A stretch of DNA of 64,000 nt from Rhineura floridana (GCF_030035675.1 NC_084481.1:233398927-233462926); one strand, 5' to 3'; shown: positions 9,960 through 20,645, numbered from the stretch's first letter. Translations and numbers: made by a program. Notes: a model not told the origin generated them from the sequence alone.

Positions 9960-10115
9960 TGAATACCAGTTGCTGGAAACTGCAGAAGGGGAGAGTGCTC
10001 ATTGCACTCCGCTTATGGGCTTCCTATTGGGGCATCTGGTCAGCCACAGAGAGAACAGGATGCTGGATTAGATGGGCCATTGGCCTGATCCATAAGAAGT
10101 TCTTAATTGGGTTGT
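9960..10115 (+). mobile_element. CR1 3' end (same 3'UTR type as the full-length copy)
   Basis: Contains ATACCAGTTGCTGGAAACTG, AGAACAGGATGCTGGATTAG and ATGGGCCATTGGCCTGATCC, the 3'UTR of the CR1 group ending in TTCTTATG. It is diverged and 5'-truncated. Confidence 0.75.
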
Positions 10116-10138
10116 ATTCACCTAAGTCATACTCAGAG

Positions 10139-10342
10139 TTGTTGTTTTGTGCCTCCAAGTCAATTACAACTTCTGGCAACCCCATGAATCAGTGACCTCC
10201 AACAGCATCTGTCATGAACCACCCTGTTCAGATCTTGTAAGTTCAGGTCTGTGGCTTTCTTTATGGAATCAACCCATCTCTTGTTTGACCTTCCTCTTTG
10301 TCTACTCCCTTCTGTTTTTCCCACCATTATTGTATTTTCTAG
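10139..10342 (-). mobile_element. BovB (RTE) LINE 3' end
   Basis: On the minus strand the sequence ends with the BovB/Sauria tail (TCGACTTGAAGGCAC-like, here with changes, then AACAAC). It includes GATCTGAACAGGGTGGTTCA on the complement and the RPNKRW-type coding end. It abuts an oppositely oriented BovB end at 10343. Confidence 0.75.
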
Positions 10343-10462
10343 TGACCTGAACTTACAAGATCTGAACAGGGCGGTTCACAACAGATGCTATTGGAGGTTG
10401 CTGGTTCATAGGGTTGCCATAAGTTGTAATCGACTTGAAGGCACATAACAACAACAAAAGGA
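10343..10462 (+). mobile_element. BovB (RTE) LINE 3' end, inverted partner
   Basis: Plus-strand copy of the last 110 bp: ACCTGAACTTACAAGATCTG, CATAGGGTTGCCATAAG, CGACTTGAAGGCACATAACA and an ACA tail. With 10139-10342 it forms an inverted repeat of about 110 bp arms. Confidence 0.75.
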
Positions 10463-10607
10463 GAAGATGGAAGCAGACCCCCACCGAGTCCTGTAATTCT
10501 GCTCCGAAGGGCTTTAGAATGTGAGCTGGTCAAGGGGATGGACCCTTTGGGGAGAAAAGAGAGAGTGGCAGGTCCATTTAAAAGAGGCTGTTGGAAGGGG
10601 GCCAGAA

Positions 10608-10908
10608 GAATCATAGAATTGTAGAGTTGGAAGGGCCTGTAAGGCTATCAAGTCCAACCCCCTGCTCATTGCAGGAACCCAACCTAAAGCTGCCCAGCTG
10701 CCTCTTGAAGGCCTCCAGTGTCAGAGAGCCCACCACCTTCCTAGGTCATTGGTTCCATTGTCCTATGGCTCTAACAGTTGGGAAGTTTTTCCTGATGTCC
10801 AGTCGAAATTTGGCTTCCTGCAACTTGAGCCCATTATTCTGTCTCCTGCACTCTGGGACGATCAAGAAGAGATCCCGGCCCTCCTCTGTGTGGAAACAGA
10901 GCCTTAGT
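10608..10908 (-). mobile_element. CR1 3' end (ATTCTATGATTCT-tail subfamily)
   Basis: Minus-strand CR1 with the tail (AGAATCATAGAATTGTAGAG on the plus strand), then the coding end: SRTLEAFKRQL-like and the Trp-Asn block before it. It is a different CR1 subfamily from the full-length copy. Other copies: 11497-11594, 11736-11920, 20868-21110, 22283-22751, 23999-24173, 25796-26258, 28421-28523, 32417-32497. Confidence 0.85.
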
Positions 10909-10914
10909 CATGGA

Positions 10915-11232
10915 TTATAGGAAGCTGAGTCAGACCTACAGCCCATCCAGCCTAGTATTATGTACACCACTGGTAGCCAACATGGTGCCCTCCAGGTCCT
11001 GTTGGGTAACTCCCAGCAGCCCCAGCCAGTTTAGCCAATGGGCAGTGATGATGTGAGCTGTAATCCAGAACATCTGTAGGGCACCACATTGGCTACCTGT
11101 GGTCTATACTGACTGGCAGCAGCTCTGCATGGTTCTCTCCCAACCCTACCAGGAGATGCCAGAGAATGATCTGGGACCTTCTGTAAGCAAAGCAGGTGCT
11201 CTGCCACTGAGGTACGGCCCTTCCCGTAGAGC
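10915..11232 (-). mobile_element. tRNA SINE with CR1-like tail, split by a hAT foldback
   Basis: The tail (ATAGGAAGCTGAGTCAGACC) lies at 10918-10966 and the body plus tRNA head (CTGACTGGCAGCAGCTCTGC to GCCACTGAGGTACGGCCC) at 11096-11222. A foldback element sits between them, interrupting the conserved TAGTATTGTCTACACTGACT stretch. Confidence 0.7.
10968..11095. mobile_element. hAT-like foldback element inside a SINE
   Basis: Ends CACTGGTAGCCAACATGGTG and its complement (CACCACATTGGCTACCTGTG) bracket a centre with ACTCCCAGCAGCCCCAGCCA. The flanks ATGTACAC and GTCTATAC are each close to GTCTACAC of the intact SINE, consistent with a decayed 8-bp target duplication. Confidence 0.65.
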
Positions 11233-11252
11233 AACACAGGAGAAAGGAATGC

Positions 11253-11431
11253 CAGTGTGGCCTTGCCCAACCTGGGGCCCTCCAAACGTTTTGGACTACA
11301 GCTTCCATCAGCCCCAGCCGGCACAACTGTGCTCCCATCAACCTCGCTATCATTTGGCTGCGCTGGCTGGGGCTAATGGGAGTTATAGTTCACAACAGCT
11401 GGAGGGTCCTGGGTTGGGCAAGGCTGCACTC
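11253..11431. mobile_element. hAT-like foldback element
   Basis: Starts CAGTGTGGCCTTGCCCAACC and ends with its near complement (GGTTGGGCAAGGCTGCACT). The inner arms are GGACTACAGCTTCCATCAGC and GGGCTAATGGGAGTTATAG. Flanks AGGAATGC and AAGGAAGC suggest a decayed target duplication. Confidence 0.7.
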
Positions 11432-11496
11432 AAGGAAGCCATGGAATGCAGATGAAGCTGGCAAGAGACTTGAGGAGGAAGAGCAAAAAAAGAAGG

Positions 11497-11594
11497 ATTC
11501 CTTTGGAATTCCTGCGTTGCGCAGGGGGTTGGACTTGATGGCCTTATATGCCCTTTCCAACTCTGTTATTCTATGATTCTTATGATTCTATGAA
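11497..11594 (+). mobile_element. CR1 3' tail fragment
   Basis: Contains GCAGGGGGTTGGACTTGATG and CCCTTTCCAACTCTG, then a repeated ATTCTATGATTCT tail. Only about 100 bp remains. Confidence 0.85.
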
Positions 11595-11735
11595 GGGCGT
11601 GACAGTCACTCAGCTAGCAACACTGGGGTGACATGATCTGTTAATTCAACAAATCCATCTTGCTAAGTAACCAGCAGCAGTTTGGGTGGAACCTTTGGTT
11701 TTTGTGTTGTTTAGCGTAAGAATCGTTCATTGCCA

Positions 11736-11920
11736 TACGACAATGGAACCAATGAGCTAGAGAGGTAGTGGGCTCTCCGACACTGGAGGCCTTCAAGAGG
11801 CAGCTGGACAGGCATCTGTCGGGGATGCTTTAAACTGGATTCCTGCATTGAGCAGGGGGTTGGACTCGATGGCCTTAGAGGCCCTTTCCAACTCGACTAT
11901 TCTGTGATTCTATGATTCAT
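11736..11920 (+). mobile_element. CR1 3' end fragment
   Basis: Starts at ACAATGGAACCAATGAGCTA (the WNQLP-type coding end), continues through GGCCTTCAAGAGGCAGCTGG and ends in ATTCTGTGATTCTATGATTC. Confidence 0.87.
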
Positions 11921-11945
11921 TGATTGGCTACGTAATAGTTCCTCC

Positions 11946-12060
11946 CCAGTCTTTTTATTGATTGATGATGACGATGATGATGATGATTAACTAATTACCG
12001 TGTATCCTGCTCTTCCTCCCAAAGGGTGGCATAACAAGCAGCAAAAGAAGTGTTTTAGAA
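11946..12060 (-). mobile_element. L2-type tail with a GAT microsatellite
   Basis: The A/T-rich tail end carries a GATGAT repeat (about 11964-11987), followed by ACCGTGTATCCTGCTCTTCC and AGGGTGGC, the end of an L2-like 3'UTR in minus orientation. Confidence 0.5.
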
Positions 12061-12099
12061 ATCTTTAAAACAAAACATTCCAATGCAAATGTAGTCTGA

Positions 12100-12258
12100 G
12101 ATAACACCATGCATTTAAAGCACCCCCCCAGAAAAACCCTAGGAACTGTAGTTAACCCCTCACAGAGCTATAGTTCCCAGCACCCTTAAACTACAGTTCC
12201 CATGATTCTTTTTTTTCAGGGAGGAGGGATGTGGTGTAAATGTATGGTGTTCACACAA
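12100..12258. mobile_element. Short inverted-repeat element with TACAGTTCCCA arms
   Basis: The outer ends AACACCATGCATTTAAAGCA and GTGGTGTAAATGTATGGTGT are inverted repeats. The inner arms are AGGAACTGTAGTTAACC and AAACTACAGTTCCCATG. A diverged relative is at 20495-20640. Non-autonomous; superfamily not determined. Confidence 0.55.
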
Positions 12259-13284
12259 AGAAATATATTCATTAGACTTCGGAGTGATTGCCAGAGTGGC
12301 CCTGCGGCACTGCAGAAGCCCAGGCTGCCCAAAGCTGGTGGCCTCCAAAAAACCTGCCCATGTAGGAATTGGGCCGAGTGCATGACTATAGTTGCACCAC
12401 TGCGAAGGAGAGCCATCGTGATCACATCAGGTATCTGCGTGTAATCTTTGCACCAGAAAAGATGCTGGAATTGCACCCATGACATTTCAAGAAGTTAACC
12501 TTCAATAGATTTTTTTGTTCATGGCGAGAGAAATGCTGCCATCTCCCCCAGTGACGCTTCTGTTTGCAAAGGATCCGTTAATCTTGCTTGCTGTCTTTAA
12601 ACCACAATTTTCTGGTGAGCCTCGATCATCTGCTGACAGGGGGGGGGGGGGAAATGCGCCACCTTGTCCCTTTCTTTTGCCTCTGGCATTGACTTAATAA
12701 AGATGCTCATTTTTAAGCTGAGGGGGAGTGAGAATGTTTATGCCTCTGCCTTTCCCATCATCAGCCCAGGGCCAGGGTCCTCAATGCGACCCCAAAGGTC
12801 CTGTCCCAAGGGCGGCCCACAGGGGCCCTCTTTTGCTTTCTAAGCAACACAAGCAAGTTGTGTAAACGGGTGTGGGCTGTGCTCTAAGCTACCCAGCTTT
12901 GGAGGGAGAGTGTTCAGTTCTACATGGCTCATTTTTAAAACGTCTGTGTTCAACTAAATAAAGAAAAGCAAGGCGTCAGAGCAGGCTTCCCTAAGCTGGT
13001 GCCCTCCAGATGTTTAGGATGACATCTCCCACAGAGAGCTGCAAAATTCTAGATGTTAGGAAAGATGCGAGTAAGAAGCTGATCAGTTTTTGTGAGGAAT
13101 TAAAAAACACACCGCACAAAGTGAAGTGGGGATGTGGCAAATGGAACTTCAGATTGGAAAAACCAGAAAAGAACAGAAACCGACACGGACGGATTCAGCC
13201 ACCGCTGAACTGCAGCCCTTTCCCTGCCTAGTCCACTGAGACACGAGGCCCAGTTTCTGGGGGACCATGTACCACTTGCTGGTC
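12259..13284. other. Unassigned intergenic stretch
   Basis: No gene recognised. A run of G lies at 12641-12652. A single arm of the hAT-like foldback (CCTAAGCTGGTGCCCTCCAG) lies near 12980-13016. Confidence 0.4.
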
Positions 13285-13500
13285 ACTAGGGAAGACCCAC
13301 AGAACGGGGGCTGAGCACCTTTTCTGCGTGCAGAAGGTCCCAGGTTCAAGCCTTGATATCTCCAGTTACAGGAGATAGCCTCTGGTTACCTGAGCCGCCG
13401 GAGAGCTGTTTGCAGCCGGAGAGGGCAAGCCAATGCAGAGACTCTGCACTGTAGAAAGCAGCTTCCCATATCCATTTCCTGGGATCTTTGTAAAGGATAC
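13285..13500 (+). mobile_element. tRNA SINE with CR1-like tail, diverged
   Basis: Head GGGGGCTGAGCACCTTTTCT, B-box-like GGTTCAAGCCTTG, body GAGAGCTGTTTGCAGC and tail AAAGCAGCTTCCCATATCC. Confidence 0.55.
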
Positions 13501-13737
13501 TGGATTGGCTAGATCAGGGGTCACCACTGTGGTATCCGTTTGTGCCCACCCCGCTGGTACATCCTATGGTGCCGGTGAAAGGTCTCAGCAAATACCTCCT
13601 CAATCAACAAAGCACAAGAGACTATTTGCTGTTCCTGCTGAGGTCCTGTTTACATTGGCTCACCCTTTCCCACACAGAGCACGCCCCCAGAAACATGCCT
13701 GCATTTCATTGGATGCCAGGATTGGACACACATGTGT

Positions 13738-14155
13738 TTATTTATTTATTTATTACATTTTTATCCCACCTTCCCTCCAAGGAGAGCCAGTGTGGTGTAG
13801 TGGTTAAGGTGTTGGACTACGGCCTGGCAGACCAGGGTTCGAATCACCACACAGCCATGAAACTCACTGGGTGACCTTGGGTCAGTCACTGCCTCTCAGC
13901 CTCATGAAAACCCTATTCGTAGGGTCGCCATAAGTCGGAATCGATTTGAAGGCAGTACATTTACGTTTCCCTCCAAGGAGCTCAAGGTGGCATACCAACA
14001 TGGTTCTCCATTTTATCCTCACAATAACCCTGCGAGGTAGGTTAGGCTGAGAGACTGCTACTGGCCCAAGGTCACCCAGCAAGCTTTATGGGTGAAACCT
14101 GGTCTCCCAGGTCCTAGTCCGACACTCTAACCACTACACCACACTGGCTCACTGG
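13738..14155 (-). mobile_element. tRNA-derived SINE with L2-like tail, split by a Sauria SINE
   Basis: On the minus strand: head GCCAGTGTGGTGTAGTGGTT and GACCTGGGAGACCAGG, body CTGGGTGACCTTGGGCCAGT and CCTCGCAGGGTTATTGTGAG, then CCACCTTGAGCTCCTTGGAG, GGTGGGATAAAAATG and an AATA-repeat tail (13738-13755). The Sauria SINE at 13785-13966 interrupts it near the tail. Confidence 0.75.
13785..13966 (+). mobile_element. Sauria SINE with exact 14-bp target duplication
   Basis: tRNA head with GTGGTGTAGTGGTTAAGG and GGTTCGAATCACC, the middle GACCTTGGGTCAGTCACTGC, and the BovB-like tail CGCCATAAGTCGGAATCG then TTTGAAGGCAGTACATTT. TTCCCTCCAAGGAG occurs at 13771-13784 and again at 13967-13980, a perfect target duplication within the older SINE. 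Confidence 0.92.
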
Positions 14156-15715
14156 CTGTTTTCGGGCAGAGGGGTGGTGCAAGGTGCTTCTTTCTGAGAG
14201 CGAATGTGGTGATGGCTGAATAGGTGCCTTTTTTCCTGTTGGTGGAGCGTATGCCTGTATGTACCATGTTGCGATCCTGGCTCTTTTTCTGCATACGGCA
14301 GCCATTTTGTGTAATGTGCTGCCCCCATGGCAGCCATTTTGTGGCTAACGCCCACTTTGGCATCATTCCATAGGGAGACATTGATCTGATCCTGCAAGGC
14401 AGACCTTGGTGTCCTGCAGGAAGAGCCTGGCCTCAGGCTCGCTGATCCGAGAGTAGTTATGCCCCGATTGTTAGGGGATACTGCGTCTATGCGCTCTTGG
14501 TTGGAACGTTTCACCATCATCAGTGCCCGATGGGGAGTCTGGTGTGAGAAAAGAACAAAAACCAGATCCAGAACCAAAGCACCACAACCCTGAAGTCTGT
14601 CCCCTTCACCGCCCCCACAAGCCGGGTGAGTCAGCGGCATGGAGCTCATGGTCAGGGCAAGGTGGTGAGTCACTCCACTGACAAAACCATTGGGCTGGTT
14701 TCTGACAGATGTTGTTGGAGCCTTCTCTATTTTTAGCCCAGGAGCTCTGGCCTCGCCCCTCTCTCACTCAGAAGGATGGCTTCTCTCCTTCCCCCTTGCT
14801 TTTCGTTTTTAAAGCTCCCTCGCTCTTAAAGCCTCTCGCCAGCCCCACCCAGGAGGACTGAGAAGCGCAAGAGGGGACTCAACCCTTCATGGAAACGGTC
14901 CCCATTAACATCCACTTAGCTAAATGCAGGTCGTGTCCTAGCAAAGGCAGCTGCGCTCAAAACGTCTTGCACGGCTTTCCCCGTTCCCTTATTTTTACAA
15001 GCTTGGCTCTGGACTGAACCAGGATAGTTTGCTGCCGGAGGCGAAAAGCCAGTGGTGCGTCCTCCAGTCCGTACTGTTGCGCGCCTCCCCAATCTCCAAG
15101 CTGTGAGATTTCAGGGGTCCCTGCGCTCGCCTTGGGTTTGGTTTCCTTGGGAAGAAGGTCAGCGGAGACTGACTTTGGTGACTATGGTCATAAAGAGACT
15201 GTGGTGTCTTTATGAAATATGGTTTATTTATTTACACACATTCCAACCTGAGCTTAGGATGGAGGGGTTCAAGGCATCAGCAGTCCAATATCCAGCTTTT
15301 CCATCAGGGTTGCAGGAGGCATCCTAAAGGCATGGTGCAGAGAGACAGCCTCTCTCCCTGCCTCCAGTTCCCAGCCTTTCTCCAGACACAACTCAACACA
15401 CACTAAAAACACAAACCTCTCCTAGCTGCCAGGAGGGAGGGGAAGGCCCTCCTGTAGAGTTTCAATGACAAAAGGGTCTTCCTGGCCCATTCATCAGTTG
15501 TTGGACACCTGATAGACCAATTCGCAACCTGGCCACACCATTAGATTAACAAAAGAAACCCAGCAGAGCCAGCCCCTCACCCAAAGGCACAGGATTCCAA
15601 ATAAGAGGCTGGAAGGGGACTCACAGGGATCATCCATTCCAACCCCCAAACTCACAACAATATATATAAAGACTGGCTGTTGACTCTTAATTCAACGCTG
15701 ATGATAAGGCAGCAC
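14156..15715. other. Intergenic stretch without recognised features
   Basis: Moderately GC-rich, no convincing coding frame and no repeat family I recognise. Frames here lack known motifs and have mixed codon bias. Confidence 0.4.
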
Positions 15716-15900
15716 GAAGGGCTGTAATTCAGTGGCAGATCACCTATTTTGCATGCAGAAGGTCCCTGGTTCAGTCCCCAGCATCTCCAGGTAGGGCCGG
15801 GAGAGCCTCCTACCTGAAACTGGGAAGAGCCGCTGCCAGTCAGAGTAGTCGGTAGTGAGCTAGATGGGCCAATGGATCTGACTGTGTCTAAGGCACCTTC
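15716..15900 (+). mobile_element. tRNA SINE with CR1-like tail
   Basis: Head AGGGCTGTAATTCAGTGGCA with B-box-like GGTTCAGTCCCC, body GAGCCGCTGCCAGTCAGAGT, AGCTAGATGGGCCAATGGAT and a tail TAAGGCACCTTC. Confidence 0.8.
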
Positions 15901-16360
15901 TCCACTGCACCTGGAGGCACCAGGCTAGCTCCAGGGGTGCAAGGCAGACTGTGTGGCACCCACAGAGCTCTATCCACTCGTGCTGCAACAATCCGTTGCA
16001 GATCCTGCTTGGGGGGTGCTTTTGTGTGTAAAATCCTGGCAGCGCAAGAGCCATCCTCTTGTGACGTATCAGTGTGGCCTGATGGACCGTTTGGGAACAG
16101 CCTGAACACGAGACCACGTATTGTGTGAAAGGCGGGGCAGGGGTGGGCGGGGGGGGGAGGGGATGCGGTTTCACTGACGCTGCCGGACACCATCCTTGTC
16201 ACACGAAACATGCGGCCGTCGTTCCCTGGCTCCTTCTCACCACCGCCACCCCCCCCATTCATCATGTGTTTCCTGTTTCCTAGAGAATAACTTCTTTGAG
16301 CAAAGCCAGACAGAACTGCATTTCTTTTCCATCAACCCATCCCACCCTAAAGGCATTCCA

Positions 16361-16578
16361 TAAGAACACCACAAGAGCCCTGAAGCTGGATCAAAGGGCC
16401 TCCAACTTGTCAGCATACTGTTCCCCCCAGTGCCTAACCAGATGCCTCTAGAAAGTCCACATGCAGGCTGTGGAGGAAGTAGCCCTCCAGCACTGCTCTT
16501 TTCTCTACCACCCCTGGCAGCTGGTATTCAGGGATAGACTGCCTCTGAAGCTGGAGGCTCCACATAGCCATCGTGAAC
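16361..16578 (-). mobile_element. CR1 3'UTR fragment
   Basis: Diverged copy of the TTCTTATG-tail CR1 3' end on the minus strand (AGAACACCACAAGAGCCCTG, GCCTAACCAGATGCC). It meets an opposite-strand copy at 16579, making an inverted pair. Confidence 0.6.
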
Positions 16579-16798
16579 AATGGCCACTAGCCATGATGGC
16601 TGTGCTCTGCCACCCTAGTCAGAGGCAGCATGCTTCTGAAAACCAGTTGCCGGAAGCCTCAGGAGGGGAGAGTGTTCTTGCACTCGGGTCCTGCTTGCGG
16701 GCTTCCCCCAGGCACCTGGTTGGCCACTGTGAGAACAGGATGCTGGACGAGATGGGCCACTGGCCTGATCCAGCAGGCTGTTCTTATGTTCTTATATA
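16579..16798 (+). mobile_element. CR1 3' end, little diverged
   Basis: Close to the complement of 4060-4280: GATGGCTGTGCTCTGCCACC, AACCAGTTGCCGGAAGCCTC, GGCACCTGGTTGGCCACTGT and a TTCTTATGTTCTTATA tail. Confidence 0.9.
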
Positions 16799-17974
16799 TA
16801 CCTAATCCGCAGTAGTAGTTAGTGGAAATTACACCGTGCTGGCAGAGCAAAGTTAGCCAAGGGATTTGCAGGACTTAATACAATCCATGGAGCTGTCCTG
16901 AAACACACAATGTCTTTCAGCATGTGCAGAATGCCACACCCTTCACCAATGAATAGCCACCTAAATGCATCTAGGGGCTAAGAAGAGGGATTTATTATTA
17001 ATGAAGTGGGGGTTTTGCATTTGTATTCATTTCCCCCCCTTTCATAATGGAACTCAAACCATCGCAGACAAGATGTCAACTCCAAGCACTGGCCAAACTG
17101 AGACCTGATCCGTTTCGGTAAGGTGGCCGCATCCTGGACCTTCGCACCAGAGCCCTGAACCTGGATCAGAAGGTGTGGCTTGTAGGTCAGCTCAGCCTCT
17201 CTCTCCTTTCAGATTCACTTCTCCGGGAGCCTTCAAAATGGTGCGTTGCGATATCTGTTGTGGTGAGAATTTACAATCCCACCCCCACATAATAAGACCC
17301 CAGGAAAGAAGGCCTCGAGTTGGCTTCAGCTGTGTTGCTTGCAAAGCCTCATATTAAAAGTCTGGCGGCTTGCCAGAAAAATGAAACCAAGTTAGTGTGC
17401 AGCTAAGGAAGAAAACGAGGAAGTAGACAGCGGTCAGTAATATTTCACAGAAGATGTGGAGAAGCTGCTCTTTTAAATCCTGCCTGAAGTGCCAGGTTGA
17501 AACGCAGGGTTAAAATGTAACATCAGATCACGGTTGTGTTAGGAGTTTTCCTGGTGGGCCCATAAGTAGGGCAGGGTCAAAATGTGATGGAGAACCACCT
17601 AGAATGTATTTGCTAAATATGGGAATTGATGTATGCATCTGGAAATGACATATGTGTGACGTATAATTCATTTTATAAGCAACTGTTTTGCTTCTTTTGG
17701 GGAGAGTTGGTCTTGCTGACCTCTCTCCCAATGCATTGGTCTTTGCTTCAATAAACTCTGTCCTTTGGAGCACAATAAATCGACTGGAAAGTGTTCCTTC
17801 CACGCTGTCCGTTCACTTGGCTGTTGTTTTAATAATGTGCACTCAAGACCACTCAGAAAATAAAGGAGGCACTCTTTCCAGTTTGGGCCTTCCTAACCTA
17901 TTCTGCCCATCTGTCTTCTCTCTCACGATTTTGCATTTGTCATTAGGTAAGTGGCAGCGGAGGCTCACAACATA
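16799..17974. other. Intergenic stretch without recognised features
   Basis: No coding or repeat call can be supported. Confidence 0.35.
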
Positions 17975-18075
17975 AGAATTGCTTGGCTGATGGAGCAAGC
18001 CAAGGCCTGTTTAGTTCAGCATCTTGTGCTCACAGTGGCCAACCTTGAGAAGCCCGCAAGTAGGCCTTGCACTCT
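17975..18075 (-). mobile_element. CR1 3'UTR fragment
   Basis: Contains CAGCATCTTGTGCTCACAGT, GGCCAACC and GAAGCCCGCAAG, matching the minus-strand CR1 3'UTR at 4110-4160. Confidence 0.6.
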
Positions 18076-19264
18076 GGCCGATTCATGATAAGCATGCACT
18101 TTCTGCGCTTTCTGGCTTGAGACGTGTCAGACTCTGCAAGGTCCAAACAAGGCGCCGGTTCCTTGCCTTTACCCACTGCGCCATGATGCAAGGCAGCAGC
18201 TGCAGCCTTGGAATGTCATCCAAAATCAAAAGGCGCCCACTGTGAAAAAATGTGCTGGTGGCACAGAGTGAATAGGGCTGTTGGCATGAGGTCACAGTGG
18301 CCAGGAAAATGGAATGCTGGGAGGCACCATGGCACAAGGTGCCAGGGAATGGTTGCTGGGGAGGAGATGGCACTGAGGAGAAGGATGGGTGGTTGGAAGA
18401 GGAGACGGCTGAGGGGAAAGAATTGGGCAAACAGCAAAAAAGGGGTTTCTCTCTTACTATTTCTGAAGTGGGCGTCCAACTTGCTTTACAGCCAATAGGC
18501 TGGTTTTGAAACCCACCTGATCGCTGTGAGACAGATGTGATGCTCTGCCAAACTCTCAGGGCACTTTGGAATTTGGAGCTCACCTTAATCACTGTGAGGA
18601 GCTGAAGGGTGGTTTGTGGTTTGTGTGTGTTTTTCATTCCAGAAAACATTTCTGCTGCACTCTGCAGCCTCCCTGGCTGCCCGCTCTTCCTGATGTGAAA
18701 TCCCCTCCCCTGGTGTATTTCCCAGGGTTTTAATTGGCGCTCAGGCACCCAGGAAGGCTGCAGAGTGCAGGCAGCCAGTGAGATGATTTGTAAAATGAAA
18801 GAAAAGGACTCTCACAAACACCCCTCAGCTGCCTCGAAAGTAAGGGAAGCACAATGATAACTCTGCACCCCACCCTTGAGAATTTCATCAAAAATTCCTC
18901 TTCCCTTTGTTAATTTTCAAATGCAATTGCATTTCTCTTTTAAGTGAGAGAAGATTGGGAGGTGCAGGGGGGAATGCAAGAGAAATTTTCAGCGCAGTAC
19001 GAGGCAGAAGAGCTGTGAGGGGCAAGTGGGAGCAGGGGCCACTTGTAATGTGGAAGGCCCCAGTGCGGCCAACAGTCAGTCTATTGTCATCTTCGTCTGC
19101 CAGACATACGGGGTGTGCACCCAGCTGCAGAAAGCAGGGGGGGGAGGGTTTAGAGAACTCTGCAGGAGGGATGGGAATTTAGAGTTGCTGGCTTTTAAAA
19201 ATAAAATGCAGTGCTAATTTATTGCTATGTTTGTCCGGATCCTTTATTCCCGATCCCTGTTTAA
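18076..19264. other. Intergenic stretch without recognised features
   Basis: A minus-strand frame across 18083-18748 is open but shows no domain, no repeats and no codon pattern I trust. Nothing else is seen. Confidence 0.35.
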
Positions 19265-19620
19265 GTGAACCTGTGGTCTCATCACTGACACTTCCATGGA
19301 CTGCAGGATCAGCAGGAGAGTCCAAGAGCAATCTTCCTGCAGTGGGGGAAGCGGTTACAAAGAGCAGGGCCTTCTTAGTAGAGGCACCCTCCATGCCCAA
19401 TAAGTTCCACCAGTCCTTCTTGCTCCCAAACGTTCCTAGGCTGGCAAAGACCTTTTCTGGTTCAACAGGCTTTTTGGTTACCTGCTGCTGCTGATTGTAT
19501 CATGGCTGTTTGGTGCTTTTGTGTAAATGGTTGTCATAACTTTAAATAAGCGCTTCCAGAGACCTTGCAGGATTTATAGACAGAATATATTTGAACAAAT
19601 ACATACCAATAAACAAAAGA
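19265..19620 (+). mobile_element. Old L2-like 3' end
   Basis: Diverged L2 C-terminus: AGAGCAGGGCCTTCTTAGTA, then GCAAAGACCTTTTCTGGTTC and the later ATAAATA-like tail near 19560-19615. The order matches better preserved L2 ends, but similarity is weak. Confidence 0.4.
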
Positions 19621-20494
19621 GGGTGCTCTTTGAAGGGGACATTCTGCACTTACTCAGAGATAGCTCGCTTTTAAGCCCTTTTAAATAATTGTGCTGTCTG
19701 GGGAAAAGTTAACAGTACGTGCTCAGAGACGCATGTAAAAGTGTCACATTGAAAATAAGAAATACAAACAGGTGCCTCTGAGTAAGTGCAGAGTGACTTC
19801 CCTCTTATCACTGCAGTGCTGCATGTGAGATTTAGGTCGGGGTGAAGAATATGTGTCCTCTGCATGCTGTTGGACCCCCAACTTCCCTGGGCTCCAGCCA
19901 GCAAGGCCAGTGTTCAGGGATGATGGGAGCTGTAGTCTAACAACTTCTGGAGGGCACTAGGATCCCCGTTCCTGATTCAGTTCCAGGCCAAATGATGCCA
20001 TTTCTGAGTAGATTTAGAGCGTCTCCTTTCAGAAATTAAGATCCGCTGCGCGAGTGAAAGAGAGAACAAGCAGGAAAGGACAACTTCCCATCTGGGCGGG
20101 TCTTCCTTCCAGCACCCCTTTGCCCAAAGACCCATTCTTCATGCACAGGGCACACATCTCCGATTGTTAATGTCCGTGGAAGCCGAGATATGCAGTTCTT
20201 GGCAAGGGATACATGGGAGCTCCACCTGTCCGCTGCCAGAGCTGCCTGGCCTAGATCGTTCAGCGACGTAAGACCCTGATGACGGGCCTCTCACAAGTGG
20301 TGAAAGGTTTCAATGGCCAAGTTATGTTGCAACCTATAAACACGGGATTCCATGCCATGAGAGGTCAGGCAGCCGCTCCTCTCTGCTCTGTGGTGTTAAT
20401 GCGTGACCCATTCTACCTTCCCCCATACCATGAAGTCACGGGGCCTTTTGCATAGGACCAGCCTGCAGCGCTCAAAATCTACTTACACCAGCTG
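19621..20494. other. Intergenic stretch with one hAT-like foldback scrap
   Basis: A diverged foldback lies at about 19868-19970 (CCAACTTCCCTGGGCTCCAG and GATGGGAGCTGTAGTCTAAC). The rest is unassigned. Confidence 0.4.
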
Positions 20495-20645
20495 TGGCTG
20501 CTGGGTACACCTCACACCTTCAAAGCACATTTCTTCTTCCTTACCCCCCCAAAAAAGAATCCTGGGAATTGTAGTTCAGTCCTCACAGAGCTAAAATTCC
20601 CAGCACCCTTAACAAACCAGAGTTCTTTGAATGTACTTTAAAGGC
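20495..20645. mobile_element. Inverted-repeat element related to 12100-12258
   Basis: Contains CCTGGGAATTGTAGTTCAGT and CTCACAGAGCTAAAATTCCC, then CAGCACCCTTAACAAACCAG, the same inner arms as at 12140-12200. Confidence 0.45.

Noticed and set aside
14149-14673. 174-codon minus-strand frame
   Set aside because: Its end runs into a tRNA SINE and the rest has no recognisable protein pattern.
18083-18748. 221-codon minus-strand open frame
   Set aside because: No motif, no splice context, no similarity I recognise; the length is possible by chance in moderately GC-rich sequence.
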